In this document: piece by piece, positions 1-7,944 of the stretch
Layout of the letters: each line of letters opens with the position of its first letter
Numbering within the stretch: the stretch's first letter is position 1
From: Thomasclavelia spiroformis DSM 1552
GTDB taxonomy: Bacteria; Bacillota_I; Bacilli_A; Erysipelotrichales; Coprobacillaceae
DNA: 64,000 nt
NCBI RefSeq assembly: GCF_025149465.1
Contig: NZ_CP102275.1
Span: 744,001-808,000 of the forward strand
Reading direction: 5' to 3'
Made by a program: the position numbers and the translations under genes
The notes under the pieces: generated by a model
Seen by the model: only the letters and a program-made list of their open reading frames with translations
What the model was told of the DNA's origin: nothing
The model's database searches: none

Positions 1-750
1 ACTAAAAAAATGTTTATTAGACCAATTGCTGAAGAATTATTATGGTTTATTAAAGGTGATACGAATATAAAATATTTAGTTGATCGAAATGTTAAAATAT
101 GGAATGAATGGCCATATGAAAATTATAAAAAATCAAAAGATTATCAAGGTGAAACAATCGAGGAATTTATTGAAAAAATTAAGAATTTACCAGAAGATGA
201 TTCATTTGTATTAAAATATGGAGATTTAGGTCCGGTATATGGGGCACAATGGCGTAATTTCAATTATGAAGGTGTTGATCAATTAGCTAAGTTAGTTGAT
301 AGTTTAAAAAACGATCCTTTTTCAAGAAGACATATTATTTGTGCTTGGAATCCGGCTCAAGTAGATAATATGACGTTACCACCATGTCATGCATTTTTAC
401 AGTTTTATGTAAGTGCTGATAAGAAATATTTATCTTGCCAATTATATCAACGTAGTGCCGATATTTTTTTAGGCGTACCTTTTAATATTGCATCATATGC
501 TTTAATGGTTGAAATGCTAGCACGTACTTGTGGTTATGAGGCAAAAGAATTTGTTCATACAATAGGTGATGCTCATATTTATAAAGATCATTTTGATGTT
601 GTAAAACAACAACTTGAAAGAAAGCCGCTACCTAAGTGTAAATTAGTTTTAAATCCTGAAGTTAAATCTATTTTTGATTATAAAATTGAAGATATTAAAA
701 TTGAAGATTATCAAAGTTATGGTAAATTGGTAGGAAAGGTGAGTGTGTAA
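1..750 (+). CDS. thyA: Thymidylate synthase, 5' end outside the window
   Basis: Makes dTMP from dUMP using methylenetetrahydrofolate, in the cytoplasm. The frame is open from base 1 (T-K-K before the first Met at position 10), and that TTKK-type context followed by the ELLWFIKGDTN block shows that the gene really starts upstream of the window. The catalytic cysteine lies in PPCH, followed by QLYQRSADIFLGVPFNIASY, which lines the dUMP site. A segment of several dozen residues after the small domain makes it longer than the E. coli form, resembling the Lactobacillus type. It overlaps dfrA by one base (TAATG). This pairing is standard, because the synthase produces the dihydrofolate that DHFR recycles. 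Confidence 0.96.
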   Translation, partial: TKKMFIRPIAEELLWFIKGDTNIKYLVDRNVKIWNEWPYENYKKSKDYQGETIEEFIEKIKNLPEDDSFVLKYGDLGPVYGAQWRNFNYEGVDQLAKLVDSLKNDPFSRRHIICAWNPAQVDNMTLPPCHAFLQFYVSADKKYLSCQLYQRSADIFLGVPFNIASYALMVEMLARTCGYEAKEFVHTIGDAHIYKDHFDVVKQQLERKPLPKCKLVLNPEVKSIFDYKIEDIKIEDYQSYGKLVGKVSV

Positions 751-1220
751 TGATTAGTATTATTGTAGCAACAGATGAAGATTTATTGATTGGAAAAGAG
801 GATTCTAGTAATGGAATGCCTTGGAATGTGCCAGAAGATTTAAAGCATTTTAAAGAAACAACATTAAATAAAACTATTTTAATGGGGCTTACTACTTATA
901 AGGCAATTGGAAGACCATTACCTAATCGTAAGACGATTGTTGTAAGCTTAGAACCATTTGAAGATAATCGAGTTGAAGTTAGAAATTCGTTAGAAGAAGT
1001 AATTTTGGAATATCAAAAAAGTGGTGAGGATTTGTTTATTTCTGGAGGAGCATCGATTTATCGTCAATGTTTACCGATTGCCGATCAGTTATTGATTTCA
1101 AGAATTCCTGGAAAACATACTGGAGAAACATATTTCCCAAGTTTTGATGAATATGGATATCAATTGGTTGAAGAAAAACCATTTGAAACATTTAAATTAC
1201 AAATTTATAAGCGAGGATAA
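750..1220 (+). CDS. dfrA: Dihydrofolate reductase
   Basis: Reduces dihydrofolate to tetrahydrofolate with NADPH. The 156-residue protein has the family's normal length. Visible landmarks are the N-terminal SIIVATDEDLLIG strand, the NGMPWNVPEDLKHFK substrate-binding segment with its acidic residue, the nucleotide-binding TILMGLTTYKAIGRPLPNR stretch, and the FISGGASIYRQ block. It is translationally coupled to thyA through a one-base stop/start overlap, and plsC follows after 2 bases. Together the two enzymes close the thymidylate cycle. The name dfrA is used generically for a chromosomal folA-type enzyme; nothing marks it as a trimethoprim-resistance variant. Confidence 0.95.
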   Translation: MISIIVATDEDLLIGKEDSSNGMPWNVPEDLKHFKETTLNKTILMGLTTYKAIGRPLPNRKTIVVSLEPFEDNRVEVRNSLEEVILEYQKSGEDLFISGGASIYRQCLPIADQLLISRIPGKHTGETYFPSFDEYGYQLVEEKPFETFKLQIYKRG

Positions 1221-1222
1221 AC

Positions 1223-1945
1223 ATGAAAAGGATTGCATTGATTGTTATTAGAGTTATTTTAAGATTGCCTTACTGGTGGGGTTATAAAGTAAATAAGTAT
1301 AAACATATAGAAAATTATCCTTTAGAAGAAAGATATGGTTTTATTCATGGTGTTGTATCTACGATTAGTAAAAAAGCCCGCGTTGAACTTAAATGTTATG
1401 GTTTAGAAAATTTACCTAAACAATCAGGTTATTTATTAGCGCCTAATCATCAAGGGTTATATGATCCACTAGCTATTTTTCAAACTCATGAAGCACCAAT
1501 TAGAGCAATTGTAAAAAAAGAATTAACATCAGTTATTTTAGTTAAAGATGTTATTAAGATGTTAGAATATGTACCATTAGATCGTAAAAATGTTCGTGAC
1601 GGTGCTAGAGTAATTAACTATGTTAGTAATGAGGTTGCTAATGGTCAAAATTTCTTTGTTTTTCCTGAGGGAACAAGGAGTAAAGATGGTAATAATATTT
1701 TAGAGTTTAAAGGTGGAACTTTTAAAATTGCTACTAAGGCTAAAGCACCAATTGTACCTGTAGCGTTAATAGATTGTTATAAAGTATTTGATAATAATAC
1801 GATTAAAAAAACAACAGCTCAAATTCATTATTTACCACCGTTATATTATAATGATTATAAAGATATGCATACAAATGAAATAGCTAAAATAGTTCATGAT
1901 AAAATTGAAACATATATCCAAGAATGGACAAAAAATAACGCTTAA
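1223..1945 (+). CDS. plsC: 1-acyl-sn-glycerol-3-phosphate acyltransferase
   Basis: Transfers an acyl chain to lysophosphatidate to make phosphatidate for membrane phospholipids; expected at the inner face of the membrane. The 240-residue protein shows the acyltransferase motif I N-H-Q-G-L-Y-D (HX4D) near residue 77 and motif III FPEGTRS near residue 148, followed by the FKGGTFKIA and PIVPVAL blocks. The N-terminal stretch (IALIVIRVILRLPYWWGY) is a probable membrane-associating helix. It starts 2 bases after dfrA and is read with it. A strong hairpin follows the stop and probably ends this operon. Confidence 0.92.
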   Translation: MKRIALIVIRVILRLPYWWGYKVNKYKHIENYPLEERYGFIHGVVSTISKKARVELKCYGLENLPKQSGYLLAPNHQGLYDPLAIFQTHEAPIRAIVKKELTSVILVKDVIKMLEYVPLDRKNVRDGARVINYVSNEVANGQNFFVFPEGTRSKDGNNILEFKGGTFKIATKAKAPIVPVALIDCYKVFDNNTIKKTTAQIHYLPPLYYNDYKDMHTNEIAKIVHDKIETYIQEWTKNNA

Positions 1946-1950
1946 AGTTA

Positions 1951-1980
1951 AAAATAACCACTTTGTGTGGTTATTTTTAA
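1951..1980. terminator. Bidirectional intrinsic terminator between plsC and the HD gene
   Basis: An 11-bp stem (AAAATAACCAC at 1951-1961 with GTGGTTATTTT at 1967-1977) closes a 5-base loop. It has A-rich and T-rich flanks on both sides, so it can end the rightward plsC transcript and the leftward rsmF/HD transcript. Confidence 0.85.
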
Positions 1981-2421
1981 TTATTTATTGAATGTTTTAA
2001 AAATATTATTTAATCTGCGTTGTTTTTCTTTACTAAAAGATACATTAGGTTCATTTAAATATTGAACTATTAAATCAGCATCTTTGATTAATTCACTATA
2101 TTCATCATCAATTCTATCTTTGAAAGAATGATTTTTGATAGCAGTAGTAATCAAGATAATCTCATCATGATTAAAAAGATTACTATTAGTTAGAATTTCT
2201 CTAGCTAACATACTGCTTCTATTAGCATGATCAAAACTAGATTTAAATCTATATGTAGCTAAATCATGACAAATACCAATAATAGCAGCTAATTCTAAAT
2301 CAAGATTTTTTAATTTAGCTAATAAACAAGCCATATTAGCAACATTAGCAGAATGCTCTAAACCATTATTTTTAATTAAAATATCATTGATAGCTTCTTT
2401 AATAAAATAATATCTTTTCAT
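1981..2421 (-). CDS. HD-domain phosphohydrolase
   Basis: A 146-residue single-domain HD protein. The metal-binding set is visible in order: H in LEHSANVANMA, the HD pair in GICHDLATY, H in KNHSFKD, and a later D in LIKDADLIVQYL. The family hydrolyses phosphate esters of nucleotides or related small molecules; the substrate cannot be read from sequence. It overlaps the end of rsmF by 4 bases (ATGA-type coupling), so both are read from one leftward transcript. The association with an rRNA methyltransferase does not by itself identify a role. Confidence 0.8.
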   Translation of the reverse strand: MKRYYFIKEAINDILIKNNGLEHSANVANMACLLAKLKNLDLELAAIIGICHDLATYRFKSSFDHANRSSMLAREILTNSNLFNHDEIILITTAIKNHSFKDRIDDEYSELIKDADLIVQYLNEPNVSFSKEKQRRLNNIFKTFNK

Positions 2422-3740
2422 CGTCGTAACCCCTTAGGATATAAATTTTTAACTTGGTTATTACTTTCTTTATAAAACGATAAAGGATAACCATCAACCA
2501 AGATCAAACCATAGCCTTTTTGATTATTTCCAATCAAAGTTTCACCATGAATATATTTTGCAACTTCAATATCATCACTTTTAAAATTATAATAACGTTT
2601 TACATCATTCATATTAAGTGTTAAAGCTAATGAATGACTTGGTTCAAAACGTCCTTTTTTACATTCTCCTAGATATAAACCATTTCTTAAAACTTTTACT
2701 CCTTTTAGTTCAAGAAATTGTGGTAAAATAGCATAGATATGATTATTTGAACTAAATAATAGTGATGGTACTTTTATTTTTAAATTATCGTTATAAAACT
2801 TCTTGATTAAATCAAGTTGTTGAGAAGTAACATTTGGTTTTAATAATTTAACTTTCTTTGTTTTATTATCACTATGTTTTTTTAATAGTGCAATAAATTG
2901 GCCTTCTCCTTTATTGATATGTGGATACATTCTAACAACTTTATCATTATTATAGCCACTAGACATACCAGGCTGCTTTTTAATTTCTAAAAGCTCCATA
3001 TTTAATTCATTTATCATATAATCAACTTGTTCTTCATTTTCTTCTAAAGAATATGTACAAGTTGAATAAATTAAAATCCCATCATCTTTAAGCATTTTAT
3101 ATGCTGCATTAATCAGTCTCCTTTGAATTTTAGCACAATCATATATTTTATCAATCGACCATGTTTCAATTGCCGTGTCAAGTTTTCTAAACATTCCTTC
3201 TCCAGAACAAGGAGCATCTAAAATAATTTTATCAAAAAAACAATTAAACTGTTTATCCAATTTGACGGGATCACAATTAGTAACAATCGTATTAGTGATT
3301 CCAAAACGTTCAATATTTTCTGATAAAATCTCTGCTCTTAATTTATTAATATCATTGGCAATCATTAATCCTTCATCACTTAATCTACTTGCTACGTAAC
3401 AAGTTTTACCACCAGGAGCTGCACACATATCTAAAATATAATCATCTTTATTAAACTCAACACTACTAGCAACAGCCATGGCACTAGGTTCTTGAATATA
3501 ATATAAACCACAATTAAAATAGGGATGTTTACCTAGAGGATAACTATCATAGTCATAAAAATATGCATCATTTATATATGGATGCTTAGTTAAGTATTGA
3601 TATTCTAGATGTTGGATAACATTCTTTTTTTTGGGATTTAGATAAAATGCTTTTATTGGTTTTTTTAATAGCGCTGCTTTAAAGTTTTGATATTCATCTT
3701 TTAAAAGCATTTGCATTCTTTGTTCAAATAATATGTCCAT
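2418..3740 (-). CDS. RsmF/RsmB-family rRNA (cytosine-C5) methyltransferase
   Basis: SAM-dependent m5C methyltransferase of the NOL1/NOP2/sun family. The 440-residue length and layout fit the YebU/RsmF subgroup: a catalytic core followed by two C-terminal domains carrying the LYLGECKKGRFEPSHSLAL region. The SAM-binding loop is DMCAAPGGKT near residue 105. The two family cysteines are in DAPCSGEGMFRK (about C178) and YSTCTYS (about C227). The start is fixed by GAGGTG upstream of ATG 3738-3740. The HD gene overlaps its end. The exact rRNA target is unknown. Confidence 0.88.
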   Translation of the reverse strand: MDILFEQRMQMLLKDEYQNFKAALLKKPIKAFYLNPKKKNVIQHLEYQYLTKHPYINDAYFYDYDSYPLGKHPYFNCGLYYIQEPSAMAVASSVEFNKDDYILDMCAAPGGKTCYVASRLSDEGLMIANDINKLRAEILSENIERFGITNTIVTNCDPVKLDKQFNCFFDKIILDAPCSGEGMFRKLDTAIETWSIDKIYDCAKIQRRLINAAYKMLKDDGILIYSTCTYSLEENEEQVDYMINELNMELLEIKKQPGMSSGYNNDKVVRMYPHINKGEGQFIALLKKHSDNKTKKVKLLKPNVTSQQLDLIKKFYNDNLKIKVPSLLFSSNNHIYAILPQFLELKGVKVLRNGLYLGECKKGRFEPSHSLALTLNMNDVKRYYNFKSDDIEVAKYIHGETLIGNNQKGYGLILVDGYPLSFYKESNNQVKNLYPKGLRR

Positions 3741-3771
3741 GTTTCACCTCAAATTTAATATATAAAGCAAA

Positions 3772-3791
3772 AGACAAGCAATTGCTTGTCT
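3772..3791 (-). terminator. Palindrome/terminator between the small ORF and rsmF
   Basis: AGACAAGCAATTGCTTGTCT is a perfect 20-bp palindrome. On the minus strand it is followed by TTTTGCTTT, so it could end or attenuate transcription from the small upstream ORF before rsmF. It has no unpaired loop sequence, so the folded hairpin would open its central bases. Confidence 0.6.
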
Positions 3792-3792
3792 G

Positions 3793-4014
3793 TTATTTTG
3801 ATAGCTCATTAGAAATCTGTGCTAAACGATTTGCTAGTTTACTTAACTCTTGAATTGGTAATTCAAGATATAAGTCGATGTCTATTTTTTTAATAGCATC
3901 TTCATATTTTGCATTTTCTTGCAAACCAATTAATGTTTCAGTTGTTGCATCTAAAGAATTTGTTATTTCAATTAATTCGTTTAAAATTTCATTGCCCACC
4001 ATATAATATACCAC
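3793..4014 (-). CDS. Small coiled-coil protein of unknown function
   Basis: I do not recognise this protein. It is 73 residues from a GTG at 4012-4014, or 69 from the in-frame ATG at 4000-4002, and neither start has a strong ribosome binding site. The sequence is highly helical and rich in Leu, Ile, Glu and Asn, with heptad-like spacing (NEILNELIEITNSLD and LSKLANRLAQISNEL), so a small coiled-coil dimer is plausible. It lacks a signal peptide or membrane segment. It sits upstream of rsmF on the same strand, separated by a terminator-like palindrome, so it may be an independent transcript. Confidence 0.5.
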   Translation of the reverse strand: MVYYMVGNEILNELIEITNSLDATTETLIGLQENAKYEDAIKKIDIDLYLELPIQELSKLANRLAQISNELSK

Positions 4015-4182
4015 GTTTTCTTAATTTTATTTTGTTCTTTTTATTTAGTTTATTTCTACTAAAAAAATACGTCATTTTAATCAATTCGTCAATACTATTT
4101 AGTAAATTAACACTAAATTCTTTCTAAAAATTGTTTTTTTTAATAAATTTTATAAATAAATGTACATTTATTGAAAATACTA

Positions 4183-4211
4183 TTGATTTTATACTTTAAA
4201 TTGTATATAAT
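4183..4211 (+). promoter_or_regulatory. Sigma-A promoter of tRNA-Leu
   Basis: TTGATT at 4183-4188 and TATAAT at 4206-4211 are separated by 17 bp, with the tRNA starting 15 bases after the -10 box. Confidence 0.75.
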
Positions 4212-4225
4212 AATTATTGGTAGTT

Positions 4226-4312
4226 GCCCAAGTGGCGAAATTGGTAGACGCAACGGACTCAAAATCCGTCGGTAGCGATACTGTACCGGTTCGAGTCCGG
4301 TCTTGGGCACCA
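4226..4312 (+). tRNA. tRNA-Leu (anticodon CAA)
   Basis: This 87-nt class II tRNA has a 7-bp acceptor stem, GCCCAAG with CTTGGGC. The anticodon arm ACGGA / UCCGU carries the loop CUCAAAA, so the anticodon CAA is at 4260-4262 and reads UUG. A variable arm follows, then the T arm with GGTTCGAGTCC, and the encoded ACCA at 4309-4312. Confidence 0.96.
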
Positions 4313-4318
4313 TTTATT

Positions 4319-4346
4319 AGTCAATGTGTTCGTTGACTTTTTTATT
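4319..4346 (+). terminator. Terminator of tRNA-Leu
   Basis: AGTCAA (4319-4324) pairs with TTGACT (4333-4338), closing an 8-base loop, and is followed by a T-rich run. Confidence 0.75.
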
Positions 4347-4350
4347 TTGT

Positions 4351-4959
4351 TTTCATATTTATCTTATATAAGATGATTTCTCATGAGATTGAAAAGTTCT
4401 ATCACTTTTCGATATCATTATGACGTGTTTGGATATCTAAATTTGTCGAATTATGACAGAAATGTAAAATTTTTTTAAAAATTTGAAAAATAAATGAAAA
4501 ATGTATATTTAATTAGAAAAAAATATACATTTTTTTAGATTATTGTAATAGATTTTCTATTATTATAAATTAAAGAAGAATATTTCTAGATGGATAGACA
4601 AATAGAAGATAATGTAAGACATCTTCGAAGTTTAAAAATCTAGTAAGAATTATATCTTTAATTGAAGGGCGTAATGAAACTAAAATACCACATCTAATTA
4701 TTTATCGTTAGAACATAATAAAAGATGTACAAATGTATTGTAAAAAGTTTTAAAGTAAATGAAGTAGCTAGTTGTTTTTTAATAAAATAAATAACAGTGA
4801 ACCTAAAGAAGGTGATAGTTCTAAAGATTTTACTAAATTGGTATTATAAATTATTTTAATAATAGATATGGACGGTTAATCTATATGATTAATCGTGTTT
4901 TAACTATTAGATAATTGAATATTAATAAAAAAATGAGCAATAGATATTGTTCATTTATA
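4351..4959. other. Gene-poor spacer with a degraded regulator
   Basis: Apart from the XRE-like remnant at 4590-4711, I see no intact gene, RNA or repeat here. Short open stretches end quickly at stops in every frame, as expected of decayed coding sequence. Confidence 0.6.
4590..4711 (+). pseudogene. Remnant of an XRE-type helix-turn-helix regulator
   Basis: Two short reading segments resemble the two ends of an XRE HTH. From ATG 4590, 17 codons read MDRQIEDNVRHLRSLKI before a TAG, like the opening helix of such proteins. From 4643, in another frame, the sequence reads V-R-I-I-S-L-I-E-G-R-N-E-T-K-I-P-H-L and then stops. It resembles the conserved recognition-helix tail (ISxIExGR...P.L). The roughly 20 residues expected between them are missing. 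I infer an internal deletion with frame loss. An intact XRE gene lies just downstream on the opposite strand. Confidence 0.4.
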
Positions 4960-5376
4960 TTATAGTTTTTTAAACAAATTTTTTTGTTTTAGTTTTTCTG
5001 TTTCTTCAACTCGTTGACGTATGTCTTTGATAATGAATTGTTGATCACTAAGGCTTAGACGATTAAATAAATTTATTAACTCATCATTTGTAATATATAT
5101 TTGTGATTTTTCTTTACAAAATTGTTGATCACCGATGTATGATAAAAAACCGGAATCATTAAGAACATCATAAAAACTCATTTCTAAAGCATGAGCAATT
5201 TTAACTATTGCAGGAATAGACATGTTATAAAAAATACCTTTATGTCCATGTTCAATATTACTAATTGATGAAGCAGAAATACCTGATATATATTCAAGTT
5301 TAGCTTGTGACCAGCCTTTAGATAATCGAATATTTTTAATATAAGTGCCAATTAATGTTGTGTCTATATTATCCAT
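4960..5376 (-). CDS. XRE-family transcriptional regulator
   Basis: A 138-residue DNA-binding protein. The Cro/cI helix-turn-helix occupies about residues 8-70: IKNIRLSKGWSQAKLEYISG, then the recognition helix SASSISNIEHG, then IPAIVKIAHALEMSFYDVL. The remaining C-terminal half is polar and helical (LSLSDQQFIIKDIRQRVEE), a likely dimerisation tail. It points away from the aro T-box promoter, with about 110 bp between its start codon and the aro -35 box, so regulation of the aro operon is possible but unproven. No phage genes surround it. Confidence 0.85.
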   Translation of the reverse strand: MDNIDTTLIGTYIKNIRLSKGWSQAKLEYISGISASSISNIEHGHKGIFYNMSIPAIVKIAHALEMSFYDVLNDSGFLSYIGDQQFCKEKSQIYITNDELINLFNRLSLSDQQFIIKDIRQRVEETEKLKQKNLFKKL

Positions 5377-5488
5377 ATTGTGTCCCCCATCAATATGATT
5401 ATATCGTATTTATATTCCAATAACCGCCAGAATTATGTAGACTGATATAGTCTAAAAATAATTTGGATAAAAAGTTTTATTAAAAATA

Positions 5489-5517
5489 TTGACAGAATTG
5501 TTATTCTTGGATAAAAT
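5489..5517 (+). promoter_or_regulatory. Sigma-A promoter of the aro operon
   Basis: A perfect TTGACA at 5489-5494 and TAAAAT at 5512-5517 are separated by 17 bp. Transcription would begin near 5524, just ahead of T-box Stem I. Confidence 0.85.
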
Positions 5518-5523
5518 AATTGC

Positions 5524-5803
5524 AACAACATCTGATATAAATACTGTGAAAAGAAATAGTATGTATTTGAAGTAGTATAGAGAACTCTTGGTTGGTGGAA
5601 AAGAGTCTACCTATAATACTGAATTCGTCTTGGAGTAGAGGACTGAAAGTTTTTAGTAGGTCTCTCCGGTAACACCCGTTAGCGTGTAAGAGTATGTACT
5701 AATTTTATTAGCGTACTTGATGAGGTTAATATAGTAATATATTAATAAAATAAGGTGGTATCACGAAGCATAGCTCTCGTCCTTTTTAGGAGGAGAGCTT
5801 TTA
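5524..5803 (+). promoter_or_regulatory. T-box leader, specifier UUC (Phe), of the aro operon
   Basis: Stem I contains the GGTTGGTGGAAAAGAGT apical region. A candidate specifier loop on its 3' side reads GAA-TTC-G, giving the codon UUC (Phe) at 5624-5626. The T-box core AGGTGGTATCACG is at 5753-5765; its TGGT bulge at 5756-5759 can pair with an ACCA tRNA end, which fits tRNA-Phe with discriminator A. The competing terminator stem is AGCTCTCGTCCT (5772-5783) with AGGAGGAGAGCT (5788-5799), with one mismatch, followed by T residues. Uncharged tRNA-Phe should favour the antiterminator and open the operon. A pheA gene in the operon fits Phe specificity. The stem drawing was done by eye. Confidence 0.9.
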
Positions 5804-5849
5804 TTTATATACAGAGTTGAGATAATAAATAGAAAAGGGGAATATTAAA

Positions 5850-6866
5850 ATGATTATTGTAATGAAAACTACAGCAACAGTTAAAGATGTTGAAAAAGTA
5901 TCAAAAATTATAACTGATAAAGGATTAAAAGTAAGTGTTGTAAATGGTACAGAACAATCTGTAATTGGGGTAATTGGAGACACTACTAAAATTGATCCTC
6001 GTGCTATTGAAGTGGATATGGCAGTTGATCATGTAATGAGAGTATCTGAGCCATATAAACTAGCCAACCGTGCATTTCATCCCGATGATACAATCGTTGA
6101 TGTAGCCGGTGTTAAAGTCGGTGGTGATAATCTTGCCTTGATTGCTGGACCTTGTTCAGTTGAAAGTGAAGAACAGGTAATTGAAATTGCTAAGGCTGCT
6201 AAAAAAGCTGGAGCAAATATTTTAAGAGGTGGAGCTTTCAAACCAAGAACTTCGCCATATGCATTCCAGGGAATGGGTTCTTCAGGATTAGATATTTTAG
6301 TTGCAGCTAAAAAAGCAACAGGACTACCAATCTGTTCAGAGTTGATGGATGCCCAATATCTTGATGAATTTAATGAAAAAGTAGATTTAATACAAATTGG
6401 TGCAAGAAACATGCAAAACTTTGACTTATTAAAAAAAGTAGGAGCAGGGACAAAAAAACCAATCTTATTAAAAAGAGGATTAAGTGCAACATTTGAAGAA
6501 TGGATCATGTCAGCAGAATATATCATGGCAAATGGAAATCCCAATGTAATCTTATGTGAAAGAGGAATCAGAACATTTGAAACATATACAAGAAACACAT
6601 TAGATTTACAAGCAATCCCGGTAATCAAGAAATTGACACATTTACCAATAATAATCGATCCAAGTCATGCAGGAGGGAAATGGTGGTTAGTAGAACCAAT
6701 GGCAAAAGCATCAATAGCAGCGGGATGTGATGGATTGATGATAGAAGTGCATAATAATCCAGAAAAAGCATTGTGTGATGGACCACAGTCATTAAGACCG
6801 GAAAAATATGAAGAATTATTAAAACAAATTAATAAAATTGCAGATGTTGTTGGAAAGAAAGTTTAA
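5850..6866 (+). CDS. aroF: 3-deoxy-7-phosphoheptulonate (DAHP) synthase, type I-beta
   Basis: Condenses phosphoenolpyruvate and erythrose 4-phosphate, the first step of the shikimate pathway. The 338-residue protein has an N-terminal ferredoxin-like regulatory domain (about residues 1-70, MIIVMKTTATVKDVEKVSKI), as in the Thermotoga-type enzyme. The KDO8P/DAHP barrel follows with LIAGPCSVES, RGGAFKPRTSPYAFQG, QIGARNMQNF and IIIDPSHAGG. AAGGGG precedes the ATG. It is the first gene behind the Phe-type T-box, 18 bases before aroB. The N-terminal domain in relatives binds aromatic end products, so feedback inhibition is likely in addition to tRNA control. Confidence 0.95.
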   Translation: MIIVMKTTATVKDVEKVSKIITDKGLKVSVVNGTEQSVIGVIGDTTKIDPRAIEVDMAVDHVMRVSEPYKLANRAFHPDDTIVDVAGVKVGGDNLALIAGPCSVESEEQVIEIAKAAKKAGANILRGGAFKPRTSPYAFQGMGSSGLDILVAAKKATGLPICSELMDAQYLDEFNEKVDLIQIGARNMQNFDLLKKVGAGTKKPILLKRGLSATFEEWIMSAEYIMANGNPNVILCERGIRTFETYTRNTLDLQAIPVIKKLTHLPIIIDPSHAGGKWWLVEPMAKASIAAGCDGLMIEVHNNPEKALCDGPQSLRPEKYEELLKQINKIADVVGKKV

Positions 6867-6884
6867 AATAGGAGGAAGATAGCG

Positions 6885-7943
6885 ATGGAATTGACAGTTG
6901 CGTTAAAGGATAATAGTTATCCAATATATATTAAAAAAGGAATTTTAAATGATGTTGATAAATATATTAAAAATATTTATCATGGCAATAAGATTATGAT
7001 TATTTCAGATGATCAGGTGTATAGCTATTATGGTGAGCGTTTAACTAATGTCTTAAAAAAAGAATATGTTGTTGATCATGTGATTGTTCCTCATGGTGAA
7101 CAATCAAAAAGATTTGATATTCTACCATCGCTATATAAGTCTTTATTGGAATTCAAACTTACAAGAACTGATTTAATTATTGCATTAGGTGGTGGTGTTA
7201 TTGGCGATTTAGTTGGGTTTGTGGCTTCAACATATTTAAGAGGAGTGAAGCTTGTTCAAATTCCAACTTCACTTTTAGCTCAAGTTGATTCATCTGTAGG
7301 TGGTAAAGTAGCTGTAGATTTACCAGAAGGGAAAAATTTAATTGGAACTTTTTATCATCCTAAGATGGTTTTAATCGATCCTGATACATTAAAAACGTTA
7401 CCTAAGCGTTTTATTAATGATGGAATGGCAGAAGTAATTAAATATGGATGTATAAAAGATAAAAATTTATTTGAACGTTTAAGTAGTTATAAAGATTTTG
7501 ATGATTTGTATCAAGATATTGATGAGATTATTTATCGTTGTGTTGATATTAAACGTGATGTTGTAGAACGTGATCAATTTGATTTTGGTGATCGACTTTT
7601 ATTGAATTTTGGTCATACTTTAGGACATGCAATTGAACAATATTATCATTATGAAAAATATTCTCATGGCGAAGCTGTAGCAATTGGAATGGTTCAGTTA
7701 ACTAAGATTGCTGAAGAAAAGAATCTTTCTTTTAAAGGAACTAGTGATATAATTAAAGATATATGTCTTAAATATAATCTTCCTATTTTTAGTGATACTA
7801 AAACAGATGATTTAATTGAAGCAATTAGCTTAGATAAAAAGAATTTGAATAAAAAATTGTCATTAGTATTATTAAAAGAAATTGGAAATAGTTATATTTA
7901 TCAAAGTGATCTTTCACTAATTAAAGAAAAGGATAGGGTATAA
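6885..7943 (+). CDS. aroB: 3-dehydroquinate synthase
   Basis: Converts DAHP to 3-dehydroquinate using NAD and a divalent metal. The 352-residue protein has the glycine-rich NAD site ALGGGVIGDLVGFVAS, the QIPTSLLAQVDSSVGGK block, and the metal-site histidines in NFGHTLGHAIEQ and YSHGEAVAIGM. Length and order of motifs are normal. AGGAGG lies ahead of the ATG. It sits second in the aro operon and ends one base before aroA begins, so translation of the two is probably coupled. Confidence 0.96.
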   Translation: MELTVALKDNSYPIYIKKGILNDVDKYIKNIYHGNKIMIISDDQVYSYYGERLTNVLKKEYVVDHVIVPHGEQSKRFDILPSLYKSLLEFKLTRTDLIIALGGGVIGDLVGFVASTYLRGVKLVQIPTSLLAQVDSSVGGKVAVDLPEGKNLIGTFYHPKMVLIDPDTLKTLPKRFINDGMAEVIKYGCIKDKNLFERLSSYKDFDDLYQDIDEIIYRCVDIKRDVVERDQFDFGDRLLLNFGHTLGHAIEQYYHYEKYSHGEAVAIGMVQLTKIAEEKNLSFKGTSDIIKDICLKYNLPIFSDTKTDDLIEAISLDKKNLNKKLSLVLLKEIGNSYIYQSDLSLIKEKDRV

Positions 7944-7944
7944 A

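Noticed and set aside
6077-6628. 183-residue minus-strand reading frame
   Set aside because: It lies fully inside aroF with no ribosome binding site and no protein-like motifs; a shadow frame.
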